In this document: piece after piece, positions 32,781 to 43,557 of the stretch
Layout of the letters: each line of letters begins with the position of its first letter
How positions within the stretch are numbered: the first letter of the stretch is position 1
Assembly: GCF_000340215.1 (NCBI RefSeq)
Contig: NW_006921546.1
Location: 504,788 to 568,787, forward strand
DNA length: 64,000 nt
Direction: 5' to 3'
Source of the DNA: Pseudocercospora fijiensis CIRAD86
Lineage: Eukaryota; Ascomycota; Dothideomycetes; Mycosphaerellales; Mycosphaerellaceae
Translations under genes and position numbers: made by a program
Notes under the pieces: generated by a model
Told to the model about the DNA's origin: nothing
What the model saw: the letters and a program-made list of their open reading frames with translations, nothing else
The model's database searches: none

Positions 32781-34130
32781 ATGTCTCGCATACCAAAGGG
32801 TGACGAGATCAACCGGAGAACCGACGCCCGGCTGGCGGCCTTGATGTCGGCACTCAGTCAGCCCGGCGACGCCAATCAACGTGGACCAAGTTCTTCATCA
32901 CCACCACCACCACCGCCACCACCCACCGCGCTGTCTCTGTCTCCTCACCAGCAGTCCTCACTGGGCCCGCTACAACAGGTGGCCTTCAGCGATGCCGATC
33001 AACGTGGATATGACCAGTACCCAGACACGACATTCCTACGCCACACTGATTACACCCATGACGAGAGCCACCCATACACACAAGGCCATCGCGCACAGCC
33101 TCAGCAACCATACAGCCAGTGGTATTCGCAGCATCTCGCAACTCCTCATTCACAGCTCTTCGCAACTCCACCTTCTCGGCCGAACCCTTTTCAACCACCA
33201 GCCCAAGAAGTAGTCGGTCGCGACTACAGTGCCGGCCAGACAATGGATCAGCGCCGAACTGCTCTCCAATACAGACAGGCTGAGGAAGGATCAGTGCCTC
33301 GATATCAGAGGCCGGATCCTTTCCTTGATCAGCAGTCACCATCGTCTCCTCCACAGCTTCCAAAGTCTAGCGAGATGCCTGAGCGTGAAGAGACACCTCG
33401 TCGACCGCGCAGATATAGGCTTCTCCATGACCCGTCTTCGATTGGGGAATCTCGCCAGCAACATGTCCTCGAACACCACTTGCCGACACGAGGAGTGGAA
33501 CAGCAGCACGGACCACACGTTGGAGAATGTGGCCTGTCTTCGATTGGGGAATCTCGCCGGCAACATGTTCTGGAACACCACTTGCCGACATGGGGAGTGG
33601 AACAGCAGCATGTCCCACAAGTTGGAGAAAGCCCACCTTCGGAGCCAGCATATTCTCCAAAGCCTCAGCGACCTGGCCCTGTGTCCAAAGGCGAGAAGAC
33701 TCCTCGTCGACCGGATGCAGGGCGAGCACGCCATGCTCTGCAAAGCCTCACATCACTGCACACCGACCAGCCACGTCGATCCTCGGTCCCAAGAACTGGA
33801 ATGACCACAAACCAAGAGTCCAGCTCCGACGACGAAGAAAACGACCGCAACGGATCACGGCGTGAACTTGGCCACACATCTCAGACCCCTCCACTCCATC
33901 CACAGCGCCGCCCTCGACCCGCCTACGACTCCCCATCTTCACCACCAGACATGTCCTCCATATACCGTGACTCTGCAACTCGACTTCAAGGAATCTCGGA
34001 CGCCGCGTACAACATTCGCGACAATCCTCCCAGTCCTCCTGAGATTCCCGAAGTCCCTGCTGAGATTGATGAGGCGCCGGCCGATGCTCCGATTCTGGGC
34101 CAGGCCTGGAAGCAGGTATTAAATGAGTAG
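32781..34130 (+). CDS. Long disordered Pro/Gln/Ser-rich protein
   Basis: A 449-residue ORF from the ATG at 32781 (MSRIPKGDEINRRTDARL). The first about 30 residues may be helical. The rest is low-complexity: poly-Ser then eight Pro near residue 40, Gln/His/Pro-rich tracts, and a 31-residue block present twice (SSIGESR-QHVLEHHLPT-GVEQQH). Acidic and basic patches (SSDDEENDRNGSRRE) and a C-terminal EIPEVPAEIDEAPAD segment follow. Such composition suggests a scaffold or nuclear regulator, but nothing specific is recognised. Confidence 0.6.
   Translation: MSRIPKGDEINRRTDARLAALMSALSQPGDANQRGPSSSSPPPPPPPPTALSLSPHQQSSLGPLQQVAFSDADQRGYDQYPDTTFLRHTDYTHDESHPYTQGHRAQPQQPYSQWYSQHLATPHSQLFATPPSRPNPFQPPAQEVVGRDYSAGQTMDQRRTALQYRQAEEGSVPRYQRPDPFLDQQSPSSPPQLPKSSEMPEREETPRRPRRYRLLHDPSSIGESRQQHVLEHHLPTRGVEQQHGPHVGECGLSSIGESRRQHVLEHHLPTWGVEQQHVPQVGESPPSEPAYSPKPQRPGPVSKGEKTPRRPDAGRARHALQSLTSLHTDQPRRSSVPRTGMTTNQESSSDDEENDRNGSRRELGHTSQTPPLHPQRRPRPAYDSPSSPPDMSSIYRDSATRLQGISDAAYNIRDNPPSPPEIPEVPAEIDEAPADAPILGQAWKQVLNE
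33431..33632 (+). repeat. Near-perfect in-frame duplication inside the disordered-protein gene
   Basis: TCTTCGATTGGGGAATCTCG and the following about 90 bp at 33,431 recur at 33,536-33,632 (105-bp offset, divisible by three) with few changes, duplicating a His/Glu/Gln-rich block. The low divergence suggests a recent event. Confidence 0.7.
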
Positions 34131-35196
34131 CGGTGAAGCCAGGAAAGAAGAAGTTGACATGAAGGAGCTCACGAAACGGGCATTTATGGAATGAAGGAGC
34201 ATAGATATTGCGGAATGAAAATGGTGTTGAAGGATGAGCATTGGGCAGTGGGCACCATGTTGGAGAAGAGGTCAAAGTCGGCGTCGTTGAAGAATGACTT
34301 CGGATGTATCACGCCACTTCACGAAGAGAAAGAACGATGGGATCGAATGGCAATGCTCATAGAAGCTGGAGGAAAGACGCGCACATGTAAGGAAATGAAC
34401 ACTAAACCTTTTTGGCAGTCCAGTTTCGTCGCGATCATCGAAATCCGCGATTCATTTCCCACATGCTTCAAAACTCATTGAAAAAAAATTATTCATTCCC
34501 AGGCCACCGCCATCTGTCCCAAACCGCTCTGCAAGCCGTAACCTAGACCCATCCTTCTTCTTCTTCTTGTGCTTTTGAAGGATGGACTGGAAGTCTTCCG
34601 CTATCTTGAGACGCATCTCTTCACCCATCAGCGGAGAGATATCGACAGCTGATCCCTTTCGCTAGGCACGAGACTGTTATCACTGTATCTACTACCAGCC
34701 AGCTTATTCTATGTATCCAAGAATACGACGACGACTTCCGACCTCACGCGAGTATCGGCCGGAAAATATGCTTACAAGCGTCAAAAGCCATTCCAAGATG
34801 ACCTCCTCGCGAGCCTTCCAATTGCAGAATCGACAGAATCAGCGGGTCAAATTCATTCTGGAAGCCCTCGACGTCATCACGATGCATTGACTTCTCATGC
34901 TGCTGAACATAACATGAGAGGCACTGAAAACGAGAAGCTGAGACGACTAAGTACTGGCTCTGCTTAAGAAGTGACAGTGATTTCTGTCTGCGAATTGACA
35001 ACATTCAGCGCGCAGGACCAAGATTCTGTGCATATCGGTGTTCGCTGAACCTTGTGCAGGTCTCCAAGATCCTATGAACATTGATATTTGTTAAGCCTTC
35101 TGCGAGTCCCCATGGTCCCATGCATGTTGATGTTTGCTAGAACTTCCACCGCTTCACATTGTGTCCCTGGGTGACCGCATGCCAAATAAATGTATA
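34131..35196. other. Intergenic, no gene supported
   Basis: Only short ORFs are present. The longest (about 86 codons, 34,744-35,004 minus) has no recognisable features. CT-rich tracts occur near 35,215-35,300 on the plus strand; they fall at or just beyond the 3' end of the family B relic. Confidence 0.4.
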
Positions 35197-36916
35197 TCAC
35201 TTTTTCACTCCCCATCCCACTCCATCCCTCCCTCCCTCCCTTCCCTTCCTCTCAAACAACAAAAAAAAACACTCCTCCTCCCCTCCCGTACTTTCTTCAA
35301 CAACCTCCCCCAAACAAAACACTCCTCCCCCTTCCACTTCACCAATATCTCCTCTAAACCCTCTCCCAATCGCCTCACATCCAAAACCCCCAACCCAAGC
35401 CGCAACATCCCCCCTCAACAAACTCTCCTCCCTCGTCTTCGTAGCCCGAGAATCCGGTCTCGAAGCCAAAATCGCATCAAAAAAAACCTGCATCATCTTC
35501 CTCGGTAGCTGTTTCGTTTCCAGAGAAGGTGAACCATTGGCGTAAAAGGGGAGAAGGATGAGTTGAGCAGCCCAACCCGGATTCGTGGTCATGGAGACAA
35601 TGTTCGAAGTGTTGCAAGACCAAGCGTCGAGATGTTGAGCGGGAGACGGCGCGGAGGAAAGAAGATAGAGTAGTGAGGTATCCCGCCCAGATTTGGAGAG
35701 CGAGACGGCAGAGAAGAAGAAGAAGAAGGGTTTGGAAGCAGGGTTTGGCAGATTTTGAGAGAGGTTGGTAATGATTGTCGTGAGAGTTTTGAGTGGTGGC
35801 GAGTTGGATGGAGGGTATGGGTATTGATGGCGGGACAGTCGGATCCGAGGGTTTGGATTATGTCGGAGAGGATGATTTCGGTGAGGGTGTTAGTGATGGC
35901 GAGGGTGGCTTTGGTCCTGGTTAGGGGCATGTGGTTGTTGCGAGGTCGTAGACGACGAGGCGTGCTTCGACGTGGATGAGGAAGGCGAGGGTTTTGGTGT
36001 GAAGGATGGGGTTTTCTCTGTAGTTGATGTGTCGGGAGTCGGGGTCGACTGCATAGGTAATGTTTTCGAGGACGTTGTAGAGCTGAGAGAGGGCTGTGTC
36101 GATGTGTATTTGCAGACTCGGAGTCTCCAGCTCGGAGATTTTAGCGGATGCTACGAGCGACTGCAGATCTGATTGCCAGGCTCCGAGCAGGAGGAGGTAT
36201 AGATCCAGAGGCACATCTTGGACTTCCATCTGCTCGCATAGTCAGTACAGATCGATTATGCGGCGAGTGGGATGGCGTACACGCTGCTCTTGCTGTGGGG
36301 GAGGGAAGAGCTTGCACCAGATGTAAAGTTTCCACTGATGTATCAGACTCGCGGTACGGTCTTGCTCGAACGGAGCACATCGATCATACCACTCGATGAC
36401 TGGGGAGTGGCGAGCCCAACCAACCTGGACTTCAGAATCTCGGTTCGTTGCATATGGCGCTCGGCTTGAGTACTTGTCTGCATGGCGTACGAGACGACCC
36501 CATCCTGCATTTGCTACAGGTTGCGCATTAACTTGTCGCGTGGCTCGTGAAGTGGCATGGACCAGTTGTTGGAGAAGATCCAGATGACATTCACACCTGA
36601 TTCAGCTCCTCCGGCTAGGCTGTCAAAGGTATGTCGATATATGCATGGAGTGATGAAGTTTGGATTTCTGGAACACTACATGACCCATCAAACCATCCAC
36701 TTTCATCGTCTGTGCGCACCCTTTGACATGGCATGGCGGCGCCAGAGGCCAGTCTACGCGTGGTCTGAGAACCATGAAGAGGCCAAGAAGGAAGAGAAGA
36801 AATGGCACGAGCCAGGATCGCGGTGCACCATCATCAGGCCGCCGGCGACGACGTGCAGATGGCGATTGAGCATTCCGTCGTCGAGGTCCCGAGCGGGATA
36901 ATCTTGCGTGAGGCAT
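35197..36916 (-). pseudogene. Decayed family B membrane-protein gene
   Basis: The order of the intact family B gene is followed. Exon 1 starts at the ATG at 36916 with basic residues, one TM segment (LVPFLLFLLGLFMVL) and APPCHVKG. A phase-2 intron (GTGCGC...TTCCAG) sits at the identical codon. Then come NPNFITPCIYRH-SLAGGAESG, later PVIEWYDRC, a second intron ending GCGAGCAG, then PLDLYLLLLGAW, ARLVVYDLA and a C-terminus with EEECFF. Frame breaks are needed near 36,555 (the TM-side frame hits TAG), near 35,930 and near 35,600. At least three indels make it a pseudogene unless unseen introns explain them. Confidence 0.65.
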
Positions 36917-37277
36917 TCGAGGCTTGCGGAGAAAGATTGTAAATATTGTCGGTAAAGAATTACTGTATCATGATGATTTCGCCAAGTTACGCTGCTTCGC
37001 CGACAACGCGCGCGTTTCGATCAAATTGCTGCTGTTTTTGGAGGCCAGCAAGTTGTCCTGATGAGAAATGTTATGAGCAACGTGCGCCCGTCCACAACTT
37101 GCGCATCTCGCAATGCTTCTTTACATTGTGGGGTGTCCTTCGATTCAGTCTGGCGAGAGCGAGAACTATAAACCAGATCAGAATAGGAGACGATTCCTCT
37201 CCAGCACCCAAATACTTCTCCGATCCACAAAAATTGCCAAGCGAAACGAAAGCGAGAAGGCCACTACGGCATGCACA

Positions 37278-39040
37278 TTACCTCGCCAAGCATTTGATTC
37301 CAAACGTTTGTCGCTGCCCTCCGCCTCCGCTTTGCTGAAAATCTCCGCATCCCAGATCATACGATGCAGCAGCAGTAGCGGTTCCATCTTTCCACGTCTC
37401 TTTCACATTCCACTTTCTCCAGCTGCTTTGACCAGCAGTGATTTTGCTCACAACTGCCGGAATGCTGGGTCGACAAGACTGTCGTGGTTCTGGCAGTGTC
37501 GGTGATGGCGGTGGTGGTTCTACCTCTGGCATCGCGGGAATGCTATCCGTGTTGTTTTGCGCCGACACGGACAAGCGAGTGACTCGATCGCTCATATCTT
37601 CTAGTGCATTGGTCGAAAGAGGAGGCCCAGATCGAGTTCGCGGTGTAACTGGTGGGCTAGAAAGAGGGTATTCGCCTGGCAGAATGGCTGAAGCTGGAGG
37701 AGGGCTAGATCGAATTCGCGGTGTGATATCTGGTAGGCTGGAAAGGGAGTATTCTGTGCCAGATCGAGTTCGCTGTATGGTATCTGGTGGGCAGGAAATA
37801 GGGTGTTCTCGGCCAAATGGAGCTCGCTGTGTGCTATCTGGTGGGGAGGAAACATGGTATTCTTGGCCAGACCGAGTTCGCTCTGTGGTATCTGGTAGGC
37901 TGGAAAGAGGGTATTCTCCGGGCAGAATGGCTTCACTGATCTTTGAAATCGATGACGGCGATTGCTGTCACTGGGTAGATATCCGGAACGAAGAATCCTT
38001 GCGGTGGAGCAGTGACTTTTCGAGAAGCATGTCCAAAGTCACTCCCGCCATTGCGATCAACTCGAGGACCGGGAGGAGGAGGAGCGACTTTCCGAGACGA
38101 ATGTCCAAAGTGCCCTCCGCTATTGCGATAAACTCGAGGGCCGAGACCAGTTGGAATGACTTTCGAGAACAATGTCCAAAGTCACTCCCGCTATTGCGAT
38201 GAACTCGAGGAGTAGGAGGTAGAGGAGAGACATTGGTTCTTAAAGGCAGGTCAATTACCGTTGATTGCTCCGCTCGTGATGACCACTGCCGATCCGTGAT
38301 ACGTCGCCTTGGTGATAATAGCTGCTGAGGTTGTTTCTCTTGCCAAGGCTTTGAGAGAGGAGGCGGCGGAGGAGAATAGGGAAGCAGGTTGAACGACTGC
38401 CTACGGACTGGAGGAGGAAACGTGGCGGAAGCATGCACTAGTGGGTCGATTTGTTGCTTGGCCAGTAGCTCCTGTGATGTTGAAGATTGTTCCAGATGAG
38501 GTGGCGAGGCAGGAATTGAATGTGATGCCAGAGGGCCTAATGGATTCGACAGTGATTGCACGAACAAACTCAGGTTCTCCTGCGGTGCATGAAGATTTCG
38601 CTCACGAGCGGGTCTGATATGAGCGCCTTGGAGGAATAGATTCCGCCGAATCTGGTCGCATTCAGTAGGCTCAGTTGAATGTTGTAGCGGAGCGCCATGC
38701 TGGTCTGCCTTCGGGTAGGAGTGGTGGTTTCTGCGAGTCTCTTGGAACGGATCAATGGAATACTGTTTCGCGAAGGGTGGTGACTGAAAATCATCGCTTA
38801 TCATACGCTCTTGACCCCGAGGATAGGCGTATGGTGAAGGTAGAGGCTCCTGGGGGAGTGGCATGTTGGGTCTTGGCTGGACATGATTGCCGATTTGATT
38901 GGGCGCATGGTGTTGATGCGCAAGATGGCCAACAGAAGGAGGAGGCAGCGGAGGCAGTGGAGGCAGCGGAGGCAGTGGAGGTATGGCTGATGCTGATGCC
39001 GATGCTGATGATGTTGATGGTGATGGTGATGCTGATGCTC
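37278..39040 (-). pseudogene. Pro/Ser-rich tandem-repeat gene with frame breaks, truncated by the transposon
   Basis: From the transposon border (39,040) a minus frame is open for about 1.07 kb to 37,968: Ala/Ser/Pro-rich start, a PPLPPL repeat, and a disordered Gln/Pro/Ser-rich body. It then enters three copies of a unit encoding PRV-RN-GSDFGH-SRK. The first copy met contains GACTTTCGAGA where the other two have 12-base versions, so one lost base shifts the frame. The second frame runs 38,172-37,933. A third frame down to 37,278 carries four to five repeats of the EYPLSSLPD-T-RTRSG type. No clear start codon is left on this side of the insertion. Probably a dead gene encoding a disordered protein. 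Confidence 0.5.
37610..37935 (-). repeat. About 60-bp tandem repeats in the Pro/Ser-rich gene
   Basis: Units of about 60-63 bp with GGCCAGA-CGAGTTCGC then T-TGGTATCTGGT-GG (plus-strand reading) recur about five times. They encode different periodic peptides in different frames. The frame continuing 37,278-37,595 gives (Y/H)PLSS-PD repeats and is taken as the original one. Confidence 0.6.
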
Positions 39041-39043
39041 GGG
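39038..39043. repeat. Left target-site duplication CTCGGG
   Basis: CTCGGG lies immediately outside the left terminal inverted repeat and is repeated exactly at 50,373-50,378 outside the right one. Confidence 0.85.
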
Positions 39044-39059
39044 CCTACCTCAATGTCAG
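39044..39059 (+). repeat. Left terminal inverted repeat
   Basis: CCTACCTCAATGTCAG; pairs with 50,357-50,372 in inverted orientation with one mismatch (G versus A at position 12). Confidence 0.85.
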
Positions 39060-39086
39060 ACCTATAGACGAAGAATCAGCTTGCAA

Positions 39087-39106
39087 TTACGTGTATTAAT
39101 TAGACT
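39087..39106 (+). repeat. Left subterminal inverted motif
   Basis: TTACGTG, four bases, then AATTAGACT. The same two motifs occur inverted and adjacent at 50,317-50,332, at a matching distance from the right end. They may be recognition sites of the element's own protein (inference). Confidence 0.6.
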
Positions 39107-40600
39107 TTGCGGCTTCTCGGAACAGATTTACCCTTTTAGAACAGCTAATAGGAGCACTGGAGACTAATTCTTCGCCTACGGGTCTGAGACTAATTGTCCT
39201 AGATTCGGTATATAGCCCTCTACCAAAATACGAGGTTAATATATAACGCGAAATACAACATTCTAATACGTAGAGATTGTAGCGCGTGCAATTCTGAATT
39301 TAATAATCTAAAAATCATATGTATACGACGTAGTGCTATTAAGAAATACACTAAATCCGGATACTAGTCGAACTATAGCTAGCCGCTACGGTAACTACCT
39401 AAAATCGCGTTTTTTAACCTACCTATTTTCCTATATACTACCGTAGAGTCTAACCTTGCGATTCATTTAGCGCTAGTCCGACCTTTACGAGATGTAGTAT
39501 AGTTAAGAAACAACTATTATATAGAAAATCCTACTAAAGTACTGCCTTAGGCTAGATTTAGGTGCTAAGCCTTTACCTAATCGACTTTATCTATACTAGT
39601 AGTTATATGCAATACCTTCTACTCGGTAGTAGAAGCGTCGCTAATAACCTATCCGTAGAAGATAGGCGTATTCAAACCTAGCTAATATAGTAGAGCGACT
39701 TGACCGAGATCTCCTATAGTAGAATTAGTATATCGTATATCGCATCTTATATCTTACTTCCTCGGCGTACGTACTAGTTATCAAGGCGAATGCCTTAGAT
39801 AGTATAGAGTTCTTTCCGTCGGTCTTATTAGCGAGCTTAGTATCCTCGCTATCTCCGAAGATTAGGTCTTAGAGCGTATCGATCTATTGCTTATTTAGTT
39901 GCTTATTACGCTCGTTAAACTCTATAAAGTCCTTTAAGATACGCTAAAGGACATTGTTAACAATAGTGCGCTTTAGGAGCTAATTAGTAGTAGGCTCTGC
40001 CTTAATATCCGCGATAAGCTATAGTAGCTCCTAGTACCTAAGGCGTAGTACTATATATATAGACTCGCGGCTCGGGCGTTAGAAGCCGTCGTAGCAATAG
40101 TCGATCTTAAAGGGGTTCTTCTTCGGTAGGTTAATACGATCGACGCGTATAGCAATATCGGAAAGAAGCTTATTCTATACGAGATTCTCGTCGGAGGCGG
40201 CTATAGTTATTAGACGCGGTATTGTAATATCGATATTATAATATCGATATTGCAATCGAAGCGCGCGAGTATTAGGAAGAGAATATATACCTAGTCGAGT
40301 ATATAGAAGAGCGGTAACAAGAAGTAACAAGTTTCTAGCGGCTTCTAGTGTATATTCCTACCCGTATCTCGGTCCGTGCGTACGTATATACGATATAACG
40401 TAACGACGCGATCTACTCTTAGCTAGCAAACACGACTTAAGCGTTCTTCTACCTTTAACTTCGCCGCCGCTACGTCTACCGTAATCGCAACCGTATCTGT
40501 ATTCGTATCTACGCCTATATACGCGACTATCTCTTGTATTACTATTACCTACAAACCGACCGATCTCTTCTTAAGCTAGCTATTATAGAGACTTCTAATA
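39107..40600. other. Left non-coding or unreadable part of the transposon
   Basis: TpA-rich, stop-filled sequence with the same mutational pattern as the two gene relics. I could not follow a single protein frame over a useful length here. It may contain the 5' region of the DUF6589-like gene or a third, more decayed gene. Confidence 0.4.
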
Positions 40601-43557
40601 ATGCGCTAAGTTCTGTCCTACCGACTAGCTAATTCGGTAGTATAACCCTCGAGGAGCTTGCTCGTAATAACGGCGTAGGCGGTACAAATCCGGCCGGCTA
40701 AGAAGAAGACGAGGATAAGGATAAGGATAAGGAGGAGGAAGAGGAAGAGGAGGATAAAGATAAAGATAAAGATAAAGATAACTTCGATACTAGCGGTCTT
40801 AGCGACGACGAAGACCTCCGACTCGAGCGAGGCCTTCCTAATAGAGAGGTCTCCGATAATAATTACACGCCGTCGAATGCTAGCGATAAAGACGATAAAG
40901 ACTAAGGCCTAGACGTAGTTATAGATAAGCCTAAGCGCGTACGTCGAGCTGCTCGAAGAGACAAGAACTAGAAGTATAAAGAGATTATAAAGTTCATCGA
41001 CGAGTGTAATATAACGTTGCCGGAGGTAGTAAACAAGTACGCCGGCAGACCTAGCAAGCCTAAGTATCGCCGCTATATCGAGAAGATCCGTAGGGCACTC
41101 GGTTACGAAGAGTTCTTATCTAGTCGTATATTGTGTAAGGAATTAAAGGGCCTTATTAGCAAGAAGTTCTTCGGCGAATACAACCCTTAGTAGAGTATAG
41201 AACAGCTCGATATTACCGAGATAGATAATATTATCTATAACGAGGCGCTAGAGTAGTATAGTCTCCTATACGACAAGCTGCTTCCTAACTAGAAGAGTAA
41301 ACAGAAGCAATACTAGCAATAGTTCAAGGACAAGCGCGGCCTACGTAAGAAGCGTATTACTATAATTACCGCTATTGTTACCTACTCTATCGCCTTAAAG
41401 AACTCTAACTAGATAGCTAATGCGTTAGGTGTGTTCTATATCGCAAATAGCATAAAGACCAAAGTTATAAATATACTAAACGCTGTCGGTCTTGTCGCAA
41501 GCCCCTCTACTATTAGCACGATTATAGGTTAGAATGCGAAGGTTTAGGAGGCAGAGGTAAAGAAGTAGGCTAAGGACCCGTAGACCTTCGAAGCTATCGA
41601 CAACTTCAATCGAGCGGACACCCGTCGTAATTAGGTTACTAGAGATTCTAATAAGCAATATACTATAACAACCTCTTTAATCGCTAAATGCGATATAATC
41701 CCGCGAGAGGGCCTAACTAAGGATATAATCGACTAGTCTAAGCTATTAGATGCTAACGACATTATCGCTAACATCGTAAAGGATATATATAAGGAGATAA
41801 CTAGTAAGTACTTTATCGACGAAGCAATCGAGTATATAGCAGGTAATTAGCTTAAGTCGATCTTTAAGAACAATAAGACAGATTTCTATCGTCTAGTATA
41901 GATCCTAATATAGGAAATAAAGCATAATCGTATACTAGTCCTATCTATACTAGTGTCGTTCAATAATGAGGCCTCTATTAAGGGTATAATCGCTATTCAA
42001 GAGGATATCTAGCCTAGACATCTTAGTCTAGATCGCGATAAGGATTTCGAGACCCGCTTACGACTTGTTGCTAGCGACAATATAATACTAGTGCGTATAC
42101 TAAGCATTATGTTCGAGAGTGTTAAAGCTTAGAAGGCATATAACCGTAAAGACTAGGCTCTGCTATGCCCTGCCTTGTTCTACTACTTTATAAACTACTA
42201 CTACACTATATTGAAGACGTACTAGGCGAGTAACGGCGATAAGGAACACCTCGATTATTGTGTGTTCGATAATGCTCTATTCTAGACTCTAAAAGGCATT
42301 ACTAACCGGAAGCCGAAGTTCTTTGCATCCTAGGATGTTATTTCTCGCGGTATACGGAGTAGAGTAAATAGACAGGCGAAGCAGTAGCTAATTAACTACG
42401 GTTATCTAGATAATAGCTAGGCTAAAGGTAATAAGTCTCGTAAGGAGATATACCTAAAAGCAATCGCTAAGCTAACGCTAGAGCAATATATTACTATAAT
42501 TAATAACATCTACTAGTAGGCATTTACCGCCGAGGCTTAGGTTAGCCGTCGCACTAAGGATAAGGATAGTAATACGATCGAGAATCTAGTTAGTCTAAAC
42601 CTATCGTATACTACTATATACCGTATACTCTAGGAGGCCGAGCTCTTCTATACTCTTAAGAAGGCTATACGGATGCAGGATATTAGCTACATTCGTCGAC
42701 TAGTCGACTATCTCGTTATCTATTTCTTCGGAGCTTATTAGCTTAACTATAGCCGGGAGATACTATACTTTCGCTAGCTGCTTAGCGAAGCAACTAATAA
42801 GAAACTACAAACCGCTATCCTTATATACAGTATAATCAATCCTTCCGGTATTCGAGGCAAGGCTATCGCTATAGATAAGCAGCTAGAATTGCATAACCTA
42901 GACTACTCTAAGGACTATAAGTACTTCGGAAACTCGATATACGATATTATAGCGACCTTTAAGAAAGTAGCATTGAATCGGGAGTCGTCTCGGGTTGTAA
43001 AAGCTATCTTCGAGACTAGTCTAAGCAATATCAAGCCGAATAGTGCGCACCGCAGTAAGGATGCAACTAATAATGTATTTAGTCTAGCAGACAAACTCGT
43101 TACGGATAGCCTAACTAAGAAGGATAGTACTAATAGTGTCCTATCTATCGATATCCACTAGATTGGTATTAACATACTGCTAGATAAAGTAGCTAAGATT
43201 AATGCTATCTATAAGCGCTACGCCGATAGTAGGCCGTCTATAATAGAAGACACAGCTTATAGGTCTACTAATGCGCTTAACCGTACTAGAGTCGATCGTA
43301 GTCTATTAGAGAATGCTACGATAGAGGGATACGACGATATATAGGCTAATGCAGCTACTAATGCTATGCTCGATCTAATAGGAGATAACGGTGCTAGTGC
43401 GGGTGCTAGCGGAGGTGTTTCGGGTACTAGCGGAGGTAAAGGATTTTCGAGTAAAGCGTAGAGTAGAGGGTTACTAGGTTACTATATCGAATACGTAGAT
43501 CGAATACATACTGTCTCGGATCCATATCCTCTTTAGCCTTATAACCTTAGGCACTAA
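40601..43557 (+). pseudogene. DUF6589-like protein gene, inactivated by in-frame TAG codons
   Basis: One reading frame (codons in phase with 40,981) runs without any indel from about 40,600 to the likely stop at 43,555. An acidic Asp/Lys/Glu N-terminal tract (40,690-40,790) contains three TAA. The core 40,981-43,460 has 33 in-frame stops, all TAG, no TAA, no TGA, and no TGG codon. Treating TAG as Trp/Gln gives a pattern I recognise as DUF6589: a helical N-terminal region (around YEEFLSSRILCKELKGL, YSIALKNSN), AIDNFNRADTRR near 41,600, a diverged ...VASDN...RI block near 42,070 where family members have a GDQ motif, and a C-terminal LVDYLVIYFFGAY, NYSREILYFR, IDKQLELHNLDYSKDYK. DUF6589 proteins are repeat-associated in fungi and their biochemical role is not known to me. 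Confidence is in the family by pattern, not by a search. Confidence 0.65.

Noticed and set aside
38675..39067. Plus-strand ORF of 130 codons reaching the transposon
   Set aside because: Antisense to the Pro/Ser-rich gene. Its end is a translated GAT microsatellite, and it has no coding support after rejoining the flanks.
42889..43161. Separate 90-codon gene
   Set aside because: It is only the longest TAG-free piece of the DUF6589-like frame and begins at a TTG, not an ATG.
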